From an uncultured Hungatella sp. (GTDB lineage: Bacteria > Bacillota > Clostridia > Lachnospirales > Lachnospiraceae): a DNA stretch of 46,148 nucleotides. The notes under the pieces were generated by a model. That model ran no database searches and was not told where the DNA came from. It saw only the letters and a list, made by a program, of their open reading frames with translations. The first letter of the stretch is position 1. Every line of letters begins with the position of its first letter. Made by a program: the position numbers and the translations under genes. This document shows positions 31,822-40,877 of the stretch, in pieces. The stretch spans positions 1 through 46,148 of the forward strand of contig CAJUFP010000029.1 in the NCBI GenBank assembly GCA_910585645.1. The letters run 5' to 3'.

Positions 31822-32829
31822 TCCTGATCCTAAACCCAGACACTCCGTCCCCGCCTGCCCCAGGATCCGGCTAAAGTCCTCAGGCACAGGAGCCCGAAAG
31901 CGCCTTCCTGACAGATAGGCCAGAGGCTCCCTCATGGCGGGGAATTCCACCTCAAAGGCGTGGAGCATCTGACGGCGGATGCCGAACCTTTTTTTCGCGT
32001 CCTCGTTTACCTGGGGATCTCCGTATTTGGGGTCTCCCACCAGGGGATGGCCTATAGAAGCTAGGTGCCCCCGTATCTGATGGGTCCGCCCTGTGATCAG
32101 TGTCACCTTTAAGATCGTATAGCCCTTCCCCGCCCTGTCCCCGGAAGGAAGATACCCCAGAGGCTCATACCGGGTGGCCACAGGCGCCAGGCCAGGTCCT
32201 CCTTCTTTATAGATCCTCACCTGATTCAGATCCGGGTCTTTCATGAGAAACCCTTCGATGATTCTGCTTTCCCTGACCTCTCCTCTGACAATACAGCAGT
32301 AATATTTGTGGATGCTCCTGTTCTTAAAGACCTCCGCCATGATCTGCAGGCCGGCCAGGGATTTGCCTGCCACCACCAGGCCGCTGGTATTGCGGTCAAG
32401 GCGGTTGCAGATCCCTGGCCGGAAGGTCCTAAGCCCCTGGGGCGTCACGGCCCCCGTCTCCAGAAGATAGCCGGTCACATACTCCACCAGGGATTCATCC
32501 CCCTCCTTTGCTTTCTGGGACAGCATCCCCGCCGGCTTGTTGATCAGCAGAATGTGGTCGTCCTCATAGAGGATATCCAGAGAGACCTTTCCCCTGGTCC
32601 GCGCCGGAGCTTTGGAAAACTTCTCGATGGTCTCCTCCGCCAAAAACAGCTTGATCTCATCCCCGGCCGAAAGCTTTTCCGATCCGTCGCATTTCTTCCC
32701 GTTGAGGGTGATATTCTTCTTGCGGATCATCTTGTAGATAAATCCTTTGCCAGCCAGATCCAGATATTTCCCCAGCAGTTTGTCCATCCGCTGTCCGGCT
32801 TCCCTGTCCGTTACCGCGATGGCTCTCAT
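31780..32829 (-). CDS. RluA family 23S rRNA/tRNA pseudouridine synthase
   Basis: This 349-aa enzyme should isomerise uridine to pseudouridine in structured RNA. It has an N-terminal S4 RNA-binding domain (about 10-70, KNITLNGKKCDG) and the catalytic domain with the nucleophile Asp in CNRLDRNTSGL, then TGRTHQIRGHLASIGHPLVGD. It is most like the RluC/RluD group. The ATG at 32829 overlaps the SDR stop by four bases (ATGA), giving translational coupling. A longer frame from 33072 is antisense to nothing real and is rejected. The last ~14 codons are antisense to the end of the SGNH gene and look non-conserved. Confidence 0.92.
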   Translation of the reverse strand: MRAIAVTDREAGQRMDKLLGKYLDLAGKGFIYKMIRKKNITLNGKKCDGSEKLSAGDEIKLFLAEETIEKFSKAPARTRGKVSLDILYEDDHILLINKPAGMLSQKAKEGDESLVEYVTGYLLETGAVTPQGLRTFRPGICNRLDRNTSGLVVAGKSLAGLQIMAEVFKNRSIHKYYCCIVRGEVRESRIIEGFLMKDPDLNQVRIYKEGGPGLAPVATRYEPLGYLPSGDRAGKGYTILKVTLITGRTHQIRGHLASIGHPLVGDPKYGDPQVNEDAKKRFGIRRQMLHAFEVEFPAMREPLAYLSGRRFRAPVPEDFSRILGQAGTECLGLGSGSPQHQIGGNGLEL

Positions 32830-33599
32830 GACAATTCCCTGTCCATTGCCGTCATGACTGCCAGAAGCCAGGAGTGGGGAACCACCTTGCACAGCAGGAA
32901 AAAGGCCTTCATGGTCAGGCCAAATACAGACACGGGCTTTCCCGCGCAGCTGTCCCTCAATGCCTTTCGAACCACCTTTTTCGGGTCCGCCATCACCAGC
33001 CTTTTGTACACCGCGATCTTCCCCGTGCTCTCCGCAATGTCGAAAAACTCCGTCTCCACCGGCCCTGGACACACGGCGGTCACCCGGATAGCCCTGTTTT
33101 TAAGCTCCGCCCCCAATGCCCTGGAATAGCTGAGGACAAAGGCCTTGGTGGCCGCGTAGACCGCAAACCTGGGCTGAGGCAGAAAGGACGCCGCGGAGGC
33201 AAACTGGATGATCCTGCCGCCCCGGCTCATGTAGGGCAGCGCCAGCCGCGTCATGGCGCAGAGGGCCTCGCAGTTGAGCCGGATCATATCCGCCTCCAGG
33301 GCCGTGTCAACCTCCTCCACCCTGCCGATCTTGCCAAACCCGGCGGCGTTGACTAAGAATCTCACTCTGGGCTTTTCCTCTTTCAGGACCTGTAAAAAGC
33401 TCTCCCGCTCCTGTGGGGATGTGATATCCATGGGAAAACAGCGGATCTTAGCAGGCGTCCGCCCTTCCAGCTCCTTAAGCCTGTCCTCCCTTCTGGCGAT
33501 GAGCCAGATCTGGTCAATCCCCCCAAACTGGTCTCCGATCTCAAGAGCCATCTGCCGCCCCATGCCCGATGAGGCGCCTGTTATGATTGCGATCTTCAT
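32826..33599 (-). CDS. SDR family NAD(P)-dependent oxidoreductase
   Basis: This 257-aa protein is a classical short-chain dehydrogenase. It has the dinucleotide-binding TGASSGMG (8-15), NAAG (about 88-91), the catalytic Ser (FASAASF) and YAATK with Tyr and Lys. The C-terminal segment AFFLLCKVVPHSWL resembles bacterial SDRs of the YqjQ/DltE type. The substrate is unknown. AGGAAAGGA precedes the ATG. It is the first gene of a two-gene unit with rluA-like and overlaps it by four bases. Confidence 0.9.
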   Translation of the reverse strand: MKIAIITGASSGMGRQMALEIGDQFGGIDQIWLIARREDRLKELEGRTPAKIRCFPMDITSPQERESFLQVLKEEKPRVRFLVNAAGFGKIGRVEEVDTALEADMIRLNCEALCAMTRLALPYMSRGGRIIQFASAASFLPQPRFAVYAATKAFVLSYSRALGAELKNRAIRVTAVCPGPVETEFFDIAESTGKIAVYKRLVMADPKKVVRKALRDSCAGKPVSVFGLTMKAFFLLCKVVPHSWLLAVMTAMDRELS

Positions 33600-33695
33600 A
33601 AAATATTCTTCCTTTCCTGACTTGGATAAAATGAAGCTTTGAATTTGTCATTATTGCCGGATTGTTTCGTCGAAGTTGTCGTGGGCCCGGGAGAA

Positions 33696-33750
33696 GCTGT
33701 GTGCTGTCCCTCCCTGGCCCCGCGACAAAATCGCCTTTTTGCTCACTAAA
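33696..33750 (+). repeat. Partial copy of the dispersed palindromic repeat
   Basis: The segment CCCTCCCTGGCCCCGCGAC (33708-33726) to TTGCTCACTAAA (33739-33750) aligns without gaps over 43 bp to 528-570. The terminal block abuts the stop of the HipA-like gene: on the minus strand the stop TAG runs into TGAGCAA. Confidence 0.75.
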
Positions 33751-34846
33751 TCCCCTCTAACCTCTCACATCGCTCCAGCACCCGCTCCCACTTCTCCTGC
33801 TCCAAAAACACAGGCGCATCCATAGAAAAAACCCCTGACAACTCACCCCTCAACTCCCGCCAAGCCTTTTCTGCCGCATCCTCCAGAGATACCGCCTCCC
33901 TGACAGTCTGTGACATAACCCCCGCACCGGAGGAAAAGGCGTGGTCATGGTCAAACAGGGGACAAAAGCCCCTAAGCCTGCCTGTAGAATTTTCCATAAA
34001 AAACCCCCAGTTCTGCCCATGCCGGTCGTCATTATTTAAGATATAGTCCGCCACCTGCATCTGCAGGTACGCCCTCCGGTCCGTGCGGGCGGCCTCCTCA
34101 TAGGGGTCAAGGCCGTAAAAACCGCAGTAGACAGAGAATTCCTCAAATGTTACCATGGAGATCTCCTCGCTGGTAAACAGGCGGGATTTGACCATCTTCT
34201 CCCCCACTCCGTCGATCCACTGCATCCGCTGGGGAGACACATGCCGCAGGATCTCCTCCTGTCCGGACAGTTCATAGGCAATATGGGGGATCTCCAGCTT
34301 CTCCAGGATCTGGGAGGCCGGTATCTCGTACTTCCCCACTTTGTGAAGGTAAAGCCCGTCCTCCCCCCGTATCCATCCCTTGGCGCTGACCCCCAGGGTG
34401 GTCAGTTCCGGTGTGTGGATCCTTATGACCCGCTCTTTCAGAGCCTCAAACAGGCTTTCCCACCTGTTGTCTTTTTGGCGGCTGCTGCTTCCTGACAGGG
34501 CCATATCCGTCAGAAACAGGCTTATCTCATTTCGAAACAGATTCACCTCATCCCAGCCCTTTTCATCCCCGTCCTGCCGTATCCAGTACCCGTCCTCAAG
34601 GCTTAAGCCCCGACACGCTTTACACACCGCGTACCGGTTGGTCTGGGATAGGCGCAGAGAATTCAGGATCTCCTTGGCATAGCTTCTTCCTATAGACAGA
34701 GTCCGGTTGGACGCCCACTCCACAAACTCCGGAAAGGTGATATCCTCCCTCCGAAGCCCAAAAGGCAGCCTGTGAAAATCCAAGATCTCACAGCTGCCAT
34801 TAGGTTGTACTTTAAGCACCGGACAGTCCTTTAACATCACTTCCAT
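33746..34846 (-). CDS. HipA-like protein kinase, stand-alone
   Basis: This ~366-aa protein shows the kinase core of the HipA fold: NNDDRHGQNWGF, with the presumed catalytic Asp, and PLFDHDHAF, with the metal-binding Asp. Its N-terminal part has no HipA N-subdomain motif that I recognise and no partner antitoxin gene is adjacent. The start at 34846 has GAGGGG nine bases upstream; an ATG at 34879 is possible. It lies 66 bp (33 bp with the longer start) after mglC with no terminator, so it is probably the last gene of the mgl operon. HipA relatives phosphorylate a tRNA synthetase or other protein; the target here is unknown. Confidence 0.75.
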   Translation of the reverse strand: MEVMLKDCPVLKVQPNGSCEILDFHRLPFGLRREDITFPEFVEWASNRTLSIGRSYAKEILNSLRLSQTNRYAVCKACRGLSLEDGYWIRQDGDEKGWDEVNLFRNEISLFLTDMALSGSSSRQKDNRWESLFEALKERVIRIHTPELTTLGVSAKGWIRGEDGLYLHKVGKYEIPASQILEKLEIPHIAYELSGQEEILRHVSPQRMQWIDGVGEKMVKSRLFTSEEISMVTFEEFSVYCGFYGLDPYEEAARTDRRAYLQMQVADYILNNDDRHGQNWGFFMENSTGRLRGFCPLFDHDHAFSSGAGVMSQTVREAVSLEDAAEKAWRELRGELSGVFSMDAPVFLEQEKWERVLERCERLEGI

Positions 34847-34912
34847 GTTATACTGCCCCTCTTTTATACGTTCATACATAACCGTTCAGAGAACCCTTGA
34901 ACTGTTGCGCTC

Positions 34913-35905
34913 TTACTTCTTCTGCAGATATTTTCTAAGGTCAAGGGCAACCGCCACCACGATCACAAGACCCTGGGCAATGTAGGTGTAAGCCGGATCC
35001 ACCCGGAGGAACTGGAGACAGATCTTCAAAATCTCAAACACCAGCACGCCTACCAAAATACCGCCTACCCGGCCGACGCCGCCGTTGGCGGACACGCCGC
35101 CGATGGTACATGCCGCGATGGCCTCCAGCTCATAGCCCATACCGGTGGCCGTGGAAGCGCCGCCGGCCTTCGCGCCCACCAGGAAGCCTGCCAGAGCGTA
35201 CATGCAGCCAGCCAGCACATAGATGCGGATCAGGGAGCCCTGAACATTCACGCCCGCAACCTGAGCCGCGTTCTCATTGCCGCCGATGGCGTACATATAT
35301 TTGCCATGGCGGGTCTTATTGTACAGAAACAGGAAATATCCTCCTACGATCACCGCAAAGATCATCAGGTAGGGAATCGGCCCCAGGGAGCCGCTGGCCA
35401 CGGTCAGATAGCTCTTCTTGTAACCGCCCATAGGCTGGTTGTTGGTGATCAGGGAGCAGAGACCGTAGATAATGGTCTGCATGCCCAAAGTGGCGATGAA
35501 GGGCGGAACCTTCAGCATGGAGATCACGATACCGTTGACAGCGCCGAAACCGCCCATGATGATCATAACAATGACAAGGGCAACCGGCCATGGGATATCC
35601 GGCATCCAGGGAAACATCCTGGCCGAATAGTCAATGCTCTGGAGCATCATGGCCGAGAGACAGGCAGCCAGACCCACGGCGCGGCCCGCCGAAAGGTCGG
35701 TTCCCTTGGTGATCAGACAGCCTGACACGCCGCAGGCGATGATAAACCTTGGGGATACGTTTACCACCAGGTTCTTAAAGTTTGTTATGGTAAAGAAATT
35801 CTTGGTCGTGCATCCGGTCAGGATGGCCAGCATCACGATCAGGATGATGATGGCATTGTTGGACATGAATTTTTTCACGTCAAAAGATTTTGCTGATTTT
35901 TCCAT
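34913..35905 (-). CDS. mglC: Galactose/methyl-galactoside-type ABC transporter permease
   Basis: This 330-aa protein has about ten hydrophobic helices and the branched-chain/sugar permease signature (BPD_transp_2), with TKGTDLSAGRAVGL, PPFIATLGMQTI and YAIGGNENAAQVAGVNV. It forms the membrane channel for the importer. The ATG follows AAGGAGG and it starts 17 bp after mglA. The sequence best fits MglC of the galactose system, but ribose or xylose permeases are close relatives. Confidence 0.92.
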   Translation of the reverse strand: MEKSAKSFDVKKFMSNNAIIILIVMLAILTGCTTKNFFTITNFKNLVVNVSPRFIIACGVSGCLITKGTDLSAGRAVGLAACLSAMMLQSIDYSARMFPWMPDIPWPVALVIVMIIMGGFGAVNGIVISMLKVPPFIATLGMQTIIYGLCSLITNNQPMGGYKKSYLTVASGSLGPIPYLMIFAVIVGGYFLFLYNKTRHGKYMYAIGGNENAAQVAGVNVQGSLIRIYVLAGCMYALAGFLVGAKAGGASTATGMGYELEAIAACTIGGVSANGGVGRVGGILVGVLVFEILKICLQFLRVDPAYTYIAQGLVIVVAVALDLRKYLQKK

Positions 35906-35922
35906 GATAATGTTCTCCCTCC

Positions 35923-37431
35923 TTATTCAAACTGGGTGGCCAGAGCCATGATGTTCTCCTGGTTTGCCTTGTCCCCGTCTATAAATCCGGTCACCCGGCC
36001 GTCGCACATGACCATGATGCGGTCCGACATGCCGATAAGCTCGCTCATCTCAGACGAGATCATGATAATGCTCTTGCCAAGCTTTGCCATCTCGGCAATA
36101 ATACAGTAGATCTCGTACTTGGCGCCTACGTCGATCCCTCTGGTAGGCTCATCCATGATAAACACATCCGGATCATTGGCCAGCCAGCGGCTGATAAGCA
36201 CCTTCTGCTGGTTGCCGCCGGACAGAGACTGTATCTGGGTCTTGGACGACGGCGTCTTGATGGAGAGCTTGGCTACGTTCTCCTGGACCAGGTTCTCGAT
36301 CTTGGCGTCATCCAGCATAAAGCCTCCGATCAGGTACTGGTTCAGAGAGGCGATGGAAACATTATCCGCAATGGATAAAACGCCCAAGATACCCGTGGCC
36401 CGCCGGTCCTCGGTCAGCATGGCAATGCCGTTGTTGATGGCGTCCTTGGGCTGAGTGATCTTTAATTCTTTCCCGTTGTATGTAATCTTCCCCGCTGTGT
36501 GGGCCCGAAGTCCGAACAGACCCTCCATCAGCTCCGTCCGCTGGGCTCCAACCAGGCCTGCCACTCCCAGGATTTCGCCCTTTCTAAGCTGGAAGGAGGC
36601 GTGGCGGAAACTTTTTGGGTTGATGGAAGTAAAGTCCTCCACCTCAAACACCACTTTCCCCGGCGTGTTGTGACGCTCCGGGTACAGCTCCGACAACTCC
36701 CGGCCTACCATCTTGGTGATGATAAAGTCCGTGGTCAGATCCTTGGAAGACCAGGTTCCGATGTACTGGCCGTCCCGCATGATGGTCACTTCGTCGCTGA
36801 TGCGCAAAATCTCGTCCATCTTGTGGCTGATGTACACAATGGAGACGCCTTTTGATCTCAGCTCGTCCACAATGGTAAACAGCGCCTCCACCTCCGCGGC
36901 TGTCAGGGAGGACGTGGGCTCATCAAGGATCAGCACTTTACAGTCGGCGGATACTGCCTTGGCGATCTCCACCAGCTGCATCTGAGACACGGAAAGACTC
37001 CCCAGCCTTGCCCTGGCGTCAAAGTTTAAGTGAACCTCTTTAAGAACCCTGGCGGCGTCCTCATACATCTTGTCATGGTCAATGACTGTAAGCGGCCCCA
37101 TCTTTTTGGTGGGATACCTGCCCACGTAGATGTTCTCGCCGATGCTTCGCTCCGGAATAGGCTGCAATTCCTGATGCACCATGGCAATGCCCCGGTTTAA
37201 GGCGTCCAAAGGCCCTTTGATCTGAACCGGCTCCCCTTCGTAGATCACTTCCCCCTGATCCATGTGATAGATACCGAACATACACTTCATCAGGGTGGAT
37301 TTTCCGGCTCCGTTCTCGCCCATCAGGGCATGGACCGTGCCGGGGCGCAGATTCAGCTGCGCCCCGTCCAGCGCCTTGACGCCCGGAAATGTCTTTACGA
37401 CACCCCGCATTTCCAAACGATACTCTGACAA
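35923..37431 (-). CDS. mglA: Sugar ABC transporter ATP-binding protein (MglA)
   Basis: This 502-aa protein has two fused ATPase domains, as usual for sugar importers of this class. The first has Walker A GENGAGKST, signature LSVSQMQLVEIAKA and Walker B LILDEPTSSL. The second has the family's degenerate P-loop GLVGAQRTE with LSGGNQQKVLISRW and VFIMDEPTRG. The start is a TTG at 37431 with AAAGGGGG eight bases upstream, giving MSEYRLEMRG; upstream codons in the same frame run into the hairpins after mglB and are unlikely to be coding. Confidence 0.92.
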   Translation of the reverse strand: MSEYRLEMRGVVKTFPGVKALDGAQLNLRPGTVHALMGENGAGKSTLMKCMFGIYHMDQGEVIYEGEPVQIKGPLDALNRGIAMVHQELQPIPERSIGENIYVGRYPTKKMGPLTVIDHDKMYEDAARVLKEVHLNFDARARLGSLSVSQMQLVEIAKAVSADCKVLILDEPTSSLTAAEVEALFTIVDELRSKGVSIVYISHKMDEILRISDEVTIMRDGQYIGTWSSKDLTTDFIITKMVGRELSELYPERHNTPGKVVFEVEDFTSINPKSFRHASFQLRKGEILGVAGLVGAQRTELMEGLFGLRAHTAGKITYNGKELKITQPKDAINNGIAMLTEDRRATGILGVLSIADNVSIASLNQYLIGGFMLDDAKIENLVQENVAKLSIKTPSSKTQIQSLSGGNQQKVLISRWLANDPDVFIMDEPTRGIDVGAKYEIYCIIAEMAKLGKSIIMISSEMSELIGMSDRIMVMCDGRVTGFIDGDKANQENIMALATQFE

Positions 37432-37507
37432 TTTGCTGACCCCCTTTATTATTTTCCTAAATCCAATCCCGCGGCCAGGTACATGATCCCGGACGCAGGC
37501 GGTCCCT

Positions 37508-37563
37508 CCGCCTAAAACAGGCGGAAAAACCAAGAAGCGCATGCGCCAACGCACACGCGCTTC
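37508..37563 (-). terminator. Two hairpins between mglB and mglA (attenuation)
   Basis: On the minus strand, GAAGCGC pairs with GCGCTTC (37563-37557 with 37540-37534), extended internally, followed by TTGGTTTTT. A second perfect hairpin, CCGCCT/AGGCGG, follows at once. Partial termination here would give more binding protein than ATPase and permease. Confidence 0.65.
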
Positions 37564-37600
37564 CCAATGTCTTATGCTTTCAAATCTGCCTCTCCCCGGA

Positions 37601-38704
37601 TTACTGGAAATCAGCGGCGTTCTCCGGAGTTACCTTTACATAGTCAACATAGATGGACTGCTCGCCGGACGCATAGGTCTTGCCGCCTAAAAGAGCTTCC
37701 ATAGCCTCAACAGCGCCTGCTGCCTGGCCGTTGGCATCGTTGAGAACCGTACCGGTCATGTTGCCGTTCACAACCTCGTTGAGAGCAGCGTCAAGAGCGT
37801 CAACGCCTACCAGATAGATGTCCTCGTTGACCTTGCGGCCTGCTGCCTGGATGGCCTGCAGAGCGCCGATGGCCATATCGTCGTTGTTGCAGAAGATAAC
37901 CTCAATGTCATTGCCAAACTTGGCAAGGTCATTCTGCGCGATCTCCTGGCCCTTGTTCCGGTCCCAGTCGCCACGCTGAAGGTCAAGCTCTTCCACCTGC
38001 ATACCTGCGTCTGTCAGCGCTTTTACGGAGAACTCCGTACGATACTGAGCGTCCACGTTCTCCGGGTCGCCCTGGATCATGATATAGGAAACTTTGCCGT
38101 CGCCGTTGATATCGCCCTTGTTGGGGGTATCCAGGATCAGCTCGCCCTGCATGGTACCGGACTGACGGGCATCACATCCAACGTAAACCAGCTTGTCATA
38201 GGCGCTCATCTGCTCTGCGGTAGGTTCACGGTTGATGAGAACCGTAGGGATATCCGCGTCCTTCACCGTAGCGATGATCTGGTCTGCCGCGGAGGTCATA
38301 ACCGGGTTGATGATCAGAGCGTCAACTTCCTGAGCGATAAAGTTGTTGATCTGGTTGTTCTGCTCGGCCTGGTCGTTCTTGCCGTCCATAACGGTAACGG
38401 TGTAGCCCTTGCCTTCCAGGATCTCCTGGAGAGCGTTACGGTAGGTGGTCATAAACGCGTCGTCAAACTTGTAGATGCACACGCCGATGTTGCCGCCGGC
38501 TCCGCCTGCCGCCTCAGCCTCCTTAGCCGTCTCCTGGGCCGCGTCTTTCGCCGCCTCTGTGGTGGCGTCAGCCGCTGCCGCCGTGGTGGTTTCCGCTGCC
38601 GGAGCTGCTGTAGTCTCCGCGGAATCTCCGCCGCCGCAGGCCGCCATGGAGAAGACCATCATGGATGCCATTGCCATAGCAGTAACTTTTCTTGCTAATC
38701 TCAT
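37601..38704 (-). CDS. mglB: Galactose-type ABC transporter substrate-binding lipoprotein (MglB)
   Basis: This 367-aa lipoprotein (lipobox MAAC, Cys at 23) has an Ala/Thr/Glu-rich linker and a type I periplasmic-binding fold. Family marks are NQINNFIAQEVDALIINPV, NREPT, the calcium-loop-like DINGDGKVSY as in MglB, and FCNNDDMAIGALQAIQ. It should capture galactose or glucose outside the membrane and deliver it to MglA/MglC. CGGGAGG precedes the ATG. It is the first gene downstream of its own promoter and is likely the most abundant product of the operon. Confidence 0.93.
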   Translation of the reverse strand: MRLARKVTAMAMASMMVFSMAACGGGDSAETTAAPAAETTTAAAADATTEAAKDAAQETAKEAEAAGGAGGNIGVCIYKFDDAFMTTYRNALQEILEGKGYTVTVMDGKNDQAEQNNQINNFIAQEVDALIINPVMTSAADQIIATVKDADIPTVLINREPTAEQMSAYDKLVYVGCDARQSGTMQGELILDTPNKGDINGDGKVSYIMIQGDPENVDAQYRTEFSVKALTDAGMQVEELDLQRGDWDRNKGQEIAQNDLAKFGNDIEVIFCNNDDMAIGALQAIQAAGRKVNEDIYLVGVDALDAALNEVVNGNMTGTVLNDANGQAAGAVEAMEALLGGKTYASGEQSIYVDYVKVTPENAADFQ

Positions 38705-38779
38705 AATTGTAAAATCCTCCCGTTATTCTGCTCGTTTTGAGCTATTTTATCAGATTCTGTCATATGTATGATTATGGCT

Positions 38780-38836
38780 TTGTATACAATGACTACTGAC
38801 AATGCCTATTATAGAGGATTTTTTGCTTATTTTCCA
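38780..38836 (-). promoter_or_regulatory. mglB promoter and adjacent palindrome
   Basis: On the minus strand, TGGAAA (38836-38831), a 17-bp spacer and a perfect TATAAT (38813-38808) lie about 100 bp upstream of mglB. The palindrome TTGTATACAA (38780-38789) lies just downstream of the expected start point and may be an operator. No cre site could be made out. Confidence 0.5.
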
Positions 38837-38858
38837 TAAGAAATTCTTTGATTTTCTA

Positions 38859-39866
38859 TTAATTTTCTTTGAATGTCATGATTTCCTGCAAAACCCAGTA
38901 ATACGTTCCGTCTGTCAGCGGGTACTGATCCGGCAGCTCCTGCCCTAAAGCGCAGCTGGCTGCCAGCTCCATGATGGCACCGGCGTACACTTCCTTGTTG
39001 GCGGACACGGTCCCCAGAAGCTTTCCCGCCTCCAAAGCCTCCGTCCCCGGTATGGTGCCGTCGATGCCGACCACGTTCACATCCCGGATCCCGGCCCGCT
39101 CCAGAGCGTCAATGGCTCCCAGAGCCATATCGTCATTATTGCTGACCACCAGCTCAATGGTGTCCGGCCAGGCGTCAAGCCACTGCTCCATCAGGGCCGA
39201 CGCCTGGCTCCGCTCCCAGTTGGCGATGCCGCCGGTGATCTTCTCGATGGGCACGCCGCCGTCTTTCAAGGTCTGAACAGACCACTCTGTTCGGATCAGG
39301 GAATCCTGGTGGCTGCTCTCCCCCTCCAGCATCACATAGCTGACCACCCCGTCCCCGTTTATGTCCACGGCCCGGGGATCTCTTCTGTAAAGATCCACCA
39401 CGATCTGTCCCTGGAGTATGGCGGTCTCCTTCGCGTCCACGCCCACATAGTACAGCTGATCCCAGCGGTTCATATCCTCCTCCACTGGCTGCCGGTTAAA
39501 AAACACCACGGGAACCCCGGCGGTCATGGCCCGGTCGATCATGAGGGAGGCGTCCATGCGGTCCACGGGGTTGATGCACACCACGTCGCACCCCAGGGAG
39601 ATAAACCGCTCCACCTGGTCGTTCTGAATATTCTGGCTGCCCTTGGCGTCCTGAATGTCCAGAGTCACCTTGATCCCCCGGGCCTGCTCATACTCCTTGG
39701 CCTTTTCCTCCAGCTCGCCCCGGATGTTGTTAATAAAGGTATCCTCCCCCCGGTACAGGCTGATCCCGATACGGATGGACGACTTGTCCTCCTCCTTTGG
39801 CGCTCCCTGGCAGGAAGTCAGAACCAGACACGCCGCTGCCATGAGGATCACTTTCTTTCCCCACAT
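38859..39866 (-). CDS. Second galactose-binding-protein-like lipoprotein
   Basis: This ~335-aa lipoprotein (lipobox LTSC) is a clear paralogue of the downstream MglB. It shares FFNRQP, the calcium-loop-like DINGDGVVSY, RTEWSVQTLKDGG and VVSNNDDMALGAIDAL. The start at 39866 has TTGGAGG eight bases upstream; a TTG at 39881 is less likely. It is encoded between a membrane-anchored binding protein and mglB and belongs with the kinase and regulator. It may be an alternative binding protein for MglAC or a ligand-presenting sensor subunit. Confidence 0.88.
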   Translation of the reverse strand: MWGKKVILMAAACLVLTSCQGAPKEEDKSSIRIGISLYRGEDTFINNIRGELEEKAKEYEQARGIKVTLDIQDAKGSQNIQNDQVERFISLGCDVVCINPVDRMDASLMIDRAMTAGVPVVFFNRQPVEEDMNRWDQLYYVGVDAKETAILQGQIVVDLYRRDPRAVDINGDGVVSYVMLEGESSHQDSLIRTEWSVQTLKDGGVPIEKITGGIANWERSQASALMEQWLDAWPDTIELVVSNNDDMALGAIDALERAGIRDVNVVGIDGTIPGTEALEAGKLLGTVSANKEVYAGAIMELAASCALGQELPDQYPLTDGTYYWVLQEIMTFKEN

Positions 39867-39905
39867 CCTGTTGTCCTCCAATATTTAAGTTTTATCCCCG
39901 CCGCC

Positions 39906-40877
39906 CTACTCGATCGGGTACAAAAGCATTTCGTATTCCGGCCTGCGCAGATCCTCTTTTTCAATGTAATAAAAATCCACCTCCTGCCGCCTGTGTCCGC
40001 CGCCTGCCTCAAGGGCCTGGACAGCCATCTCCACGCTGCGGTATCCCACGCTGAACTGGTCCGTGACGCAGATCCCGGTGATCAGCCCCTGATCCAGGTA
40101 ATTTAGGACCCCAAGGGTGCTTCCCCTGCCGTAAAGTCCGCCGACGGCCCCGCCAAAAGAGGGAACGATCCCGGCGATCTCCGTCAAAAGCTCCGGGCTC
40201 TGGGCCAGGATCACGGTCCGCTTATCCTCCCGGCCGCCCAAAGCCAGGATCGTGTCCTCCAGCTCCGGCTGCGCGCTCTCAGCCTTTACCGTCCTCCACC
40301 TTATGCCTTCCTGTTCAAAGACGCCCTTGGCCCCTTCCAGAAAAAGCCGGTCCATGACGCTTTTCTTACCCGGCTCCTCAACGATCACTGCCTGGCAGCC
40401 ATCCTCCATCCCGGCAGCCATCTTCCGGGCCAAATGCGCCCCCATCTCTTTATAGTCCGGGGCCATGGTCCCTGCCGCCCCTTCCCCTGCCAGACCTGAT
40501 CCTAAAAGCACCACAGGCACGGACACCTGCCCCTGGGCTAAGGCTGACACGATCCGCTCCTCATCCGCCGGGACGATGATCAGGGCGTGGGCGCCGTCCT
40601 GCTGCTCCCGGCTCATAAGCTCCATCTGCTGGTCCCCGTCCAGCCGCTCATACAGCGTGATAAACTGGACGTCCCCGTTAAACTCCATGGCCGCCTGCTC
40701 CATGCCCTTGCGGAAATTAATGTAATTGTCATCCCTGACATCCTCAATAATAACGGCGATCTGGTACACCTCCCGCTCCGGCTCCCGGATGATCAGATCT
40801 GTGGAGCACATCAGAAACAGGATGGTCAGAAACGCCACATACGCCAGTATCAGCGCCTTTCCCCGCCGTCCGATCAT
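39906..40877 (-). CDS. Membrane-anchored periplasmic-binding-like protein (sensor subunit candidate)
   Basis: This ~323-aa protein has an N-terminal helix (ALILAYVAFLTILFLMC) without a good lipobox, so it is probably held by an uncleaved membrane anchor. The rest fits a type I periplasmic-binding fold (IAVIIEDVRDDNYINFRKGM, ALIIVPADEERIVSAL, VMDRLFLEGAKGVFEQEGI, NYLDQGLITGICVTDQFSVG) but lacks the calcium loop of the neighbours. The ATG overlaps the stop of the upstream kinase gene by four bases (ATGA), with AAGGAGG. Such coupling fits a binding protein that acts as the sensory partner of the kinase. Confidence 0.82.
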   Translation of the reverse strand: MIGRRGKALILAYVAFLTILFLMCSTDLIIREPEREVYQIAVIIEDVRDDNYINFRKGMEQAAMEFNGDVQFITLYERLDGDQQMELMSREQQDGAHALIIVPADEERIVSALAQGQVSVPVVLLGSGLAGEGAAGTMAPDYKEMGAHLARKMAAGMEDGCQAVIVEEPGKKSVMDRLFLEGAKGVFEQEGIRWRTVKAESAQPELEDTILALGGREDKRTVILAQSPELLTEIAGIVPSFGGAVGGLYGRGSTLGVLNYLDQGLITGICVTDQFSVGYRSVEMAVQALEAGGGHRRQEVDFYYIEKEDLRRPEYEMLLYPIE

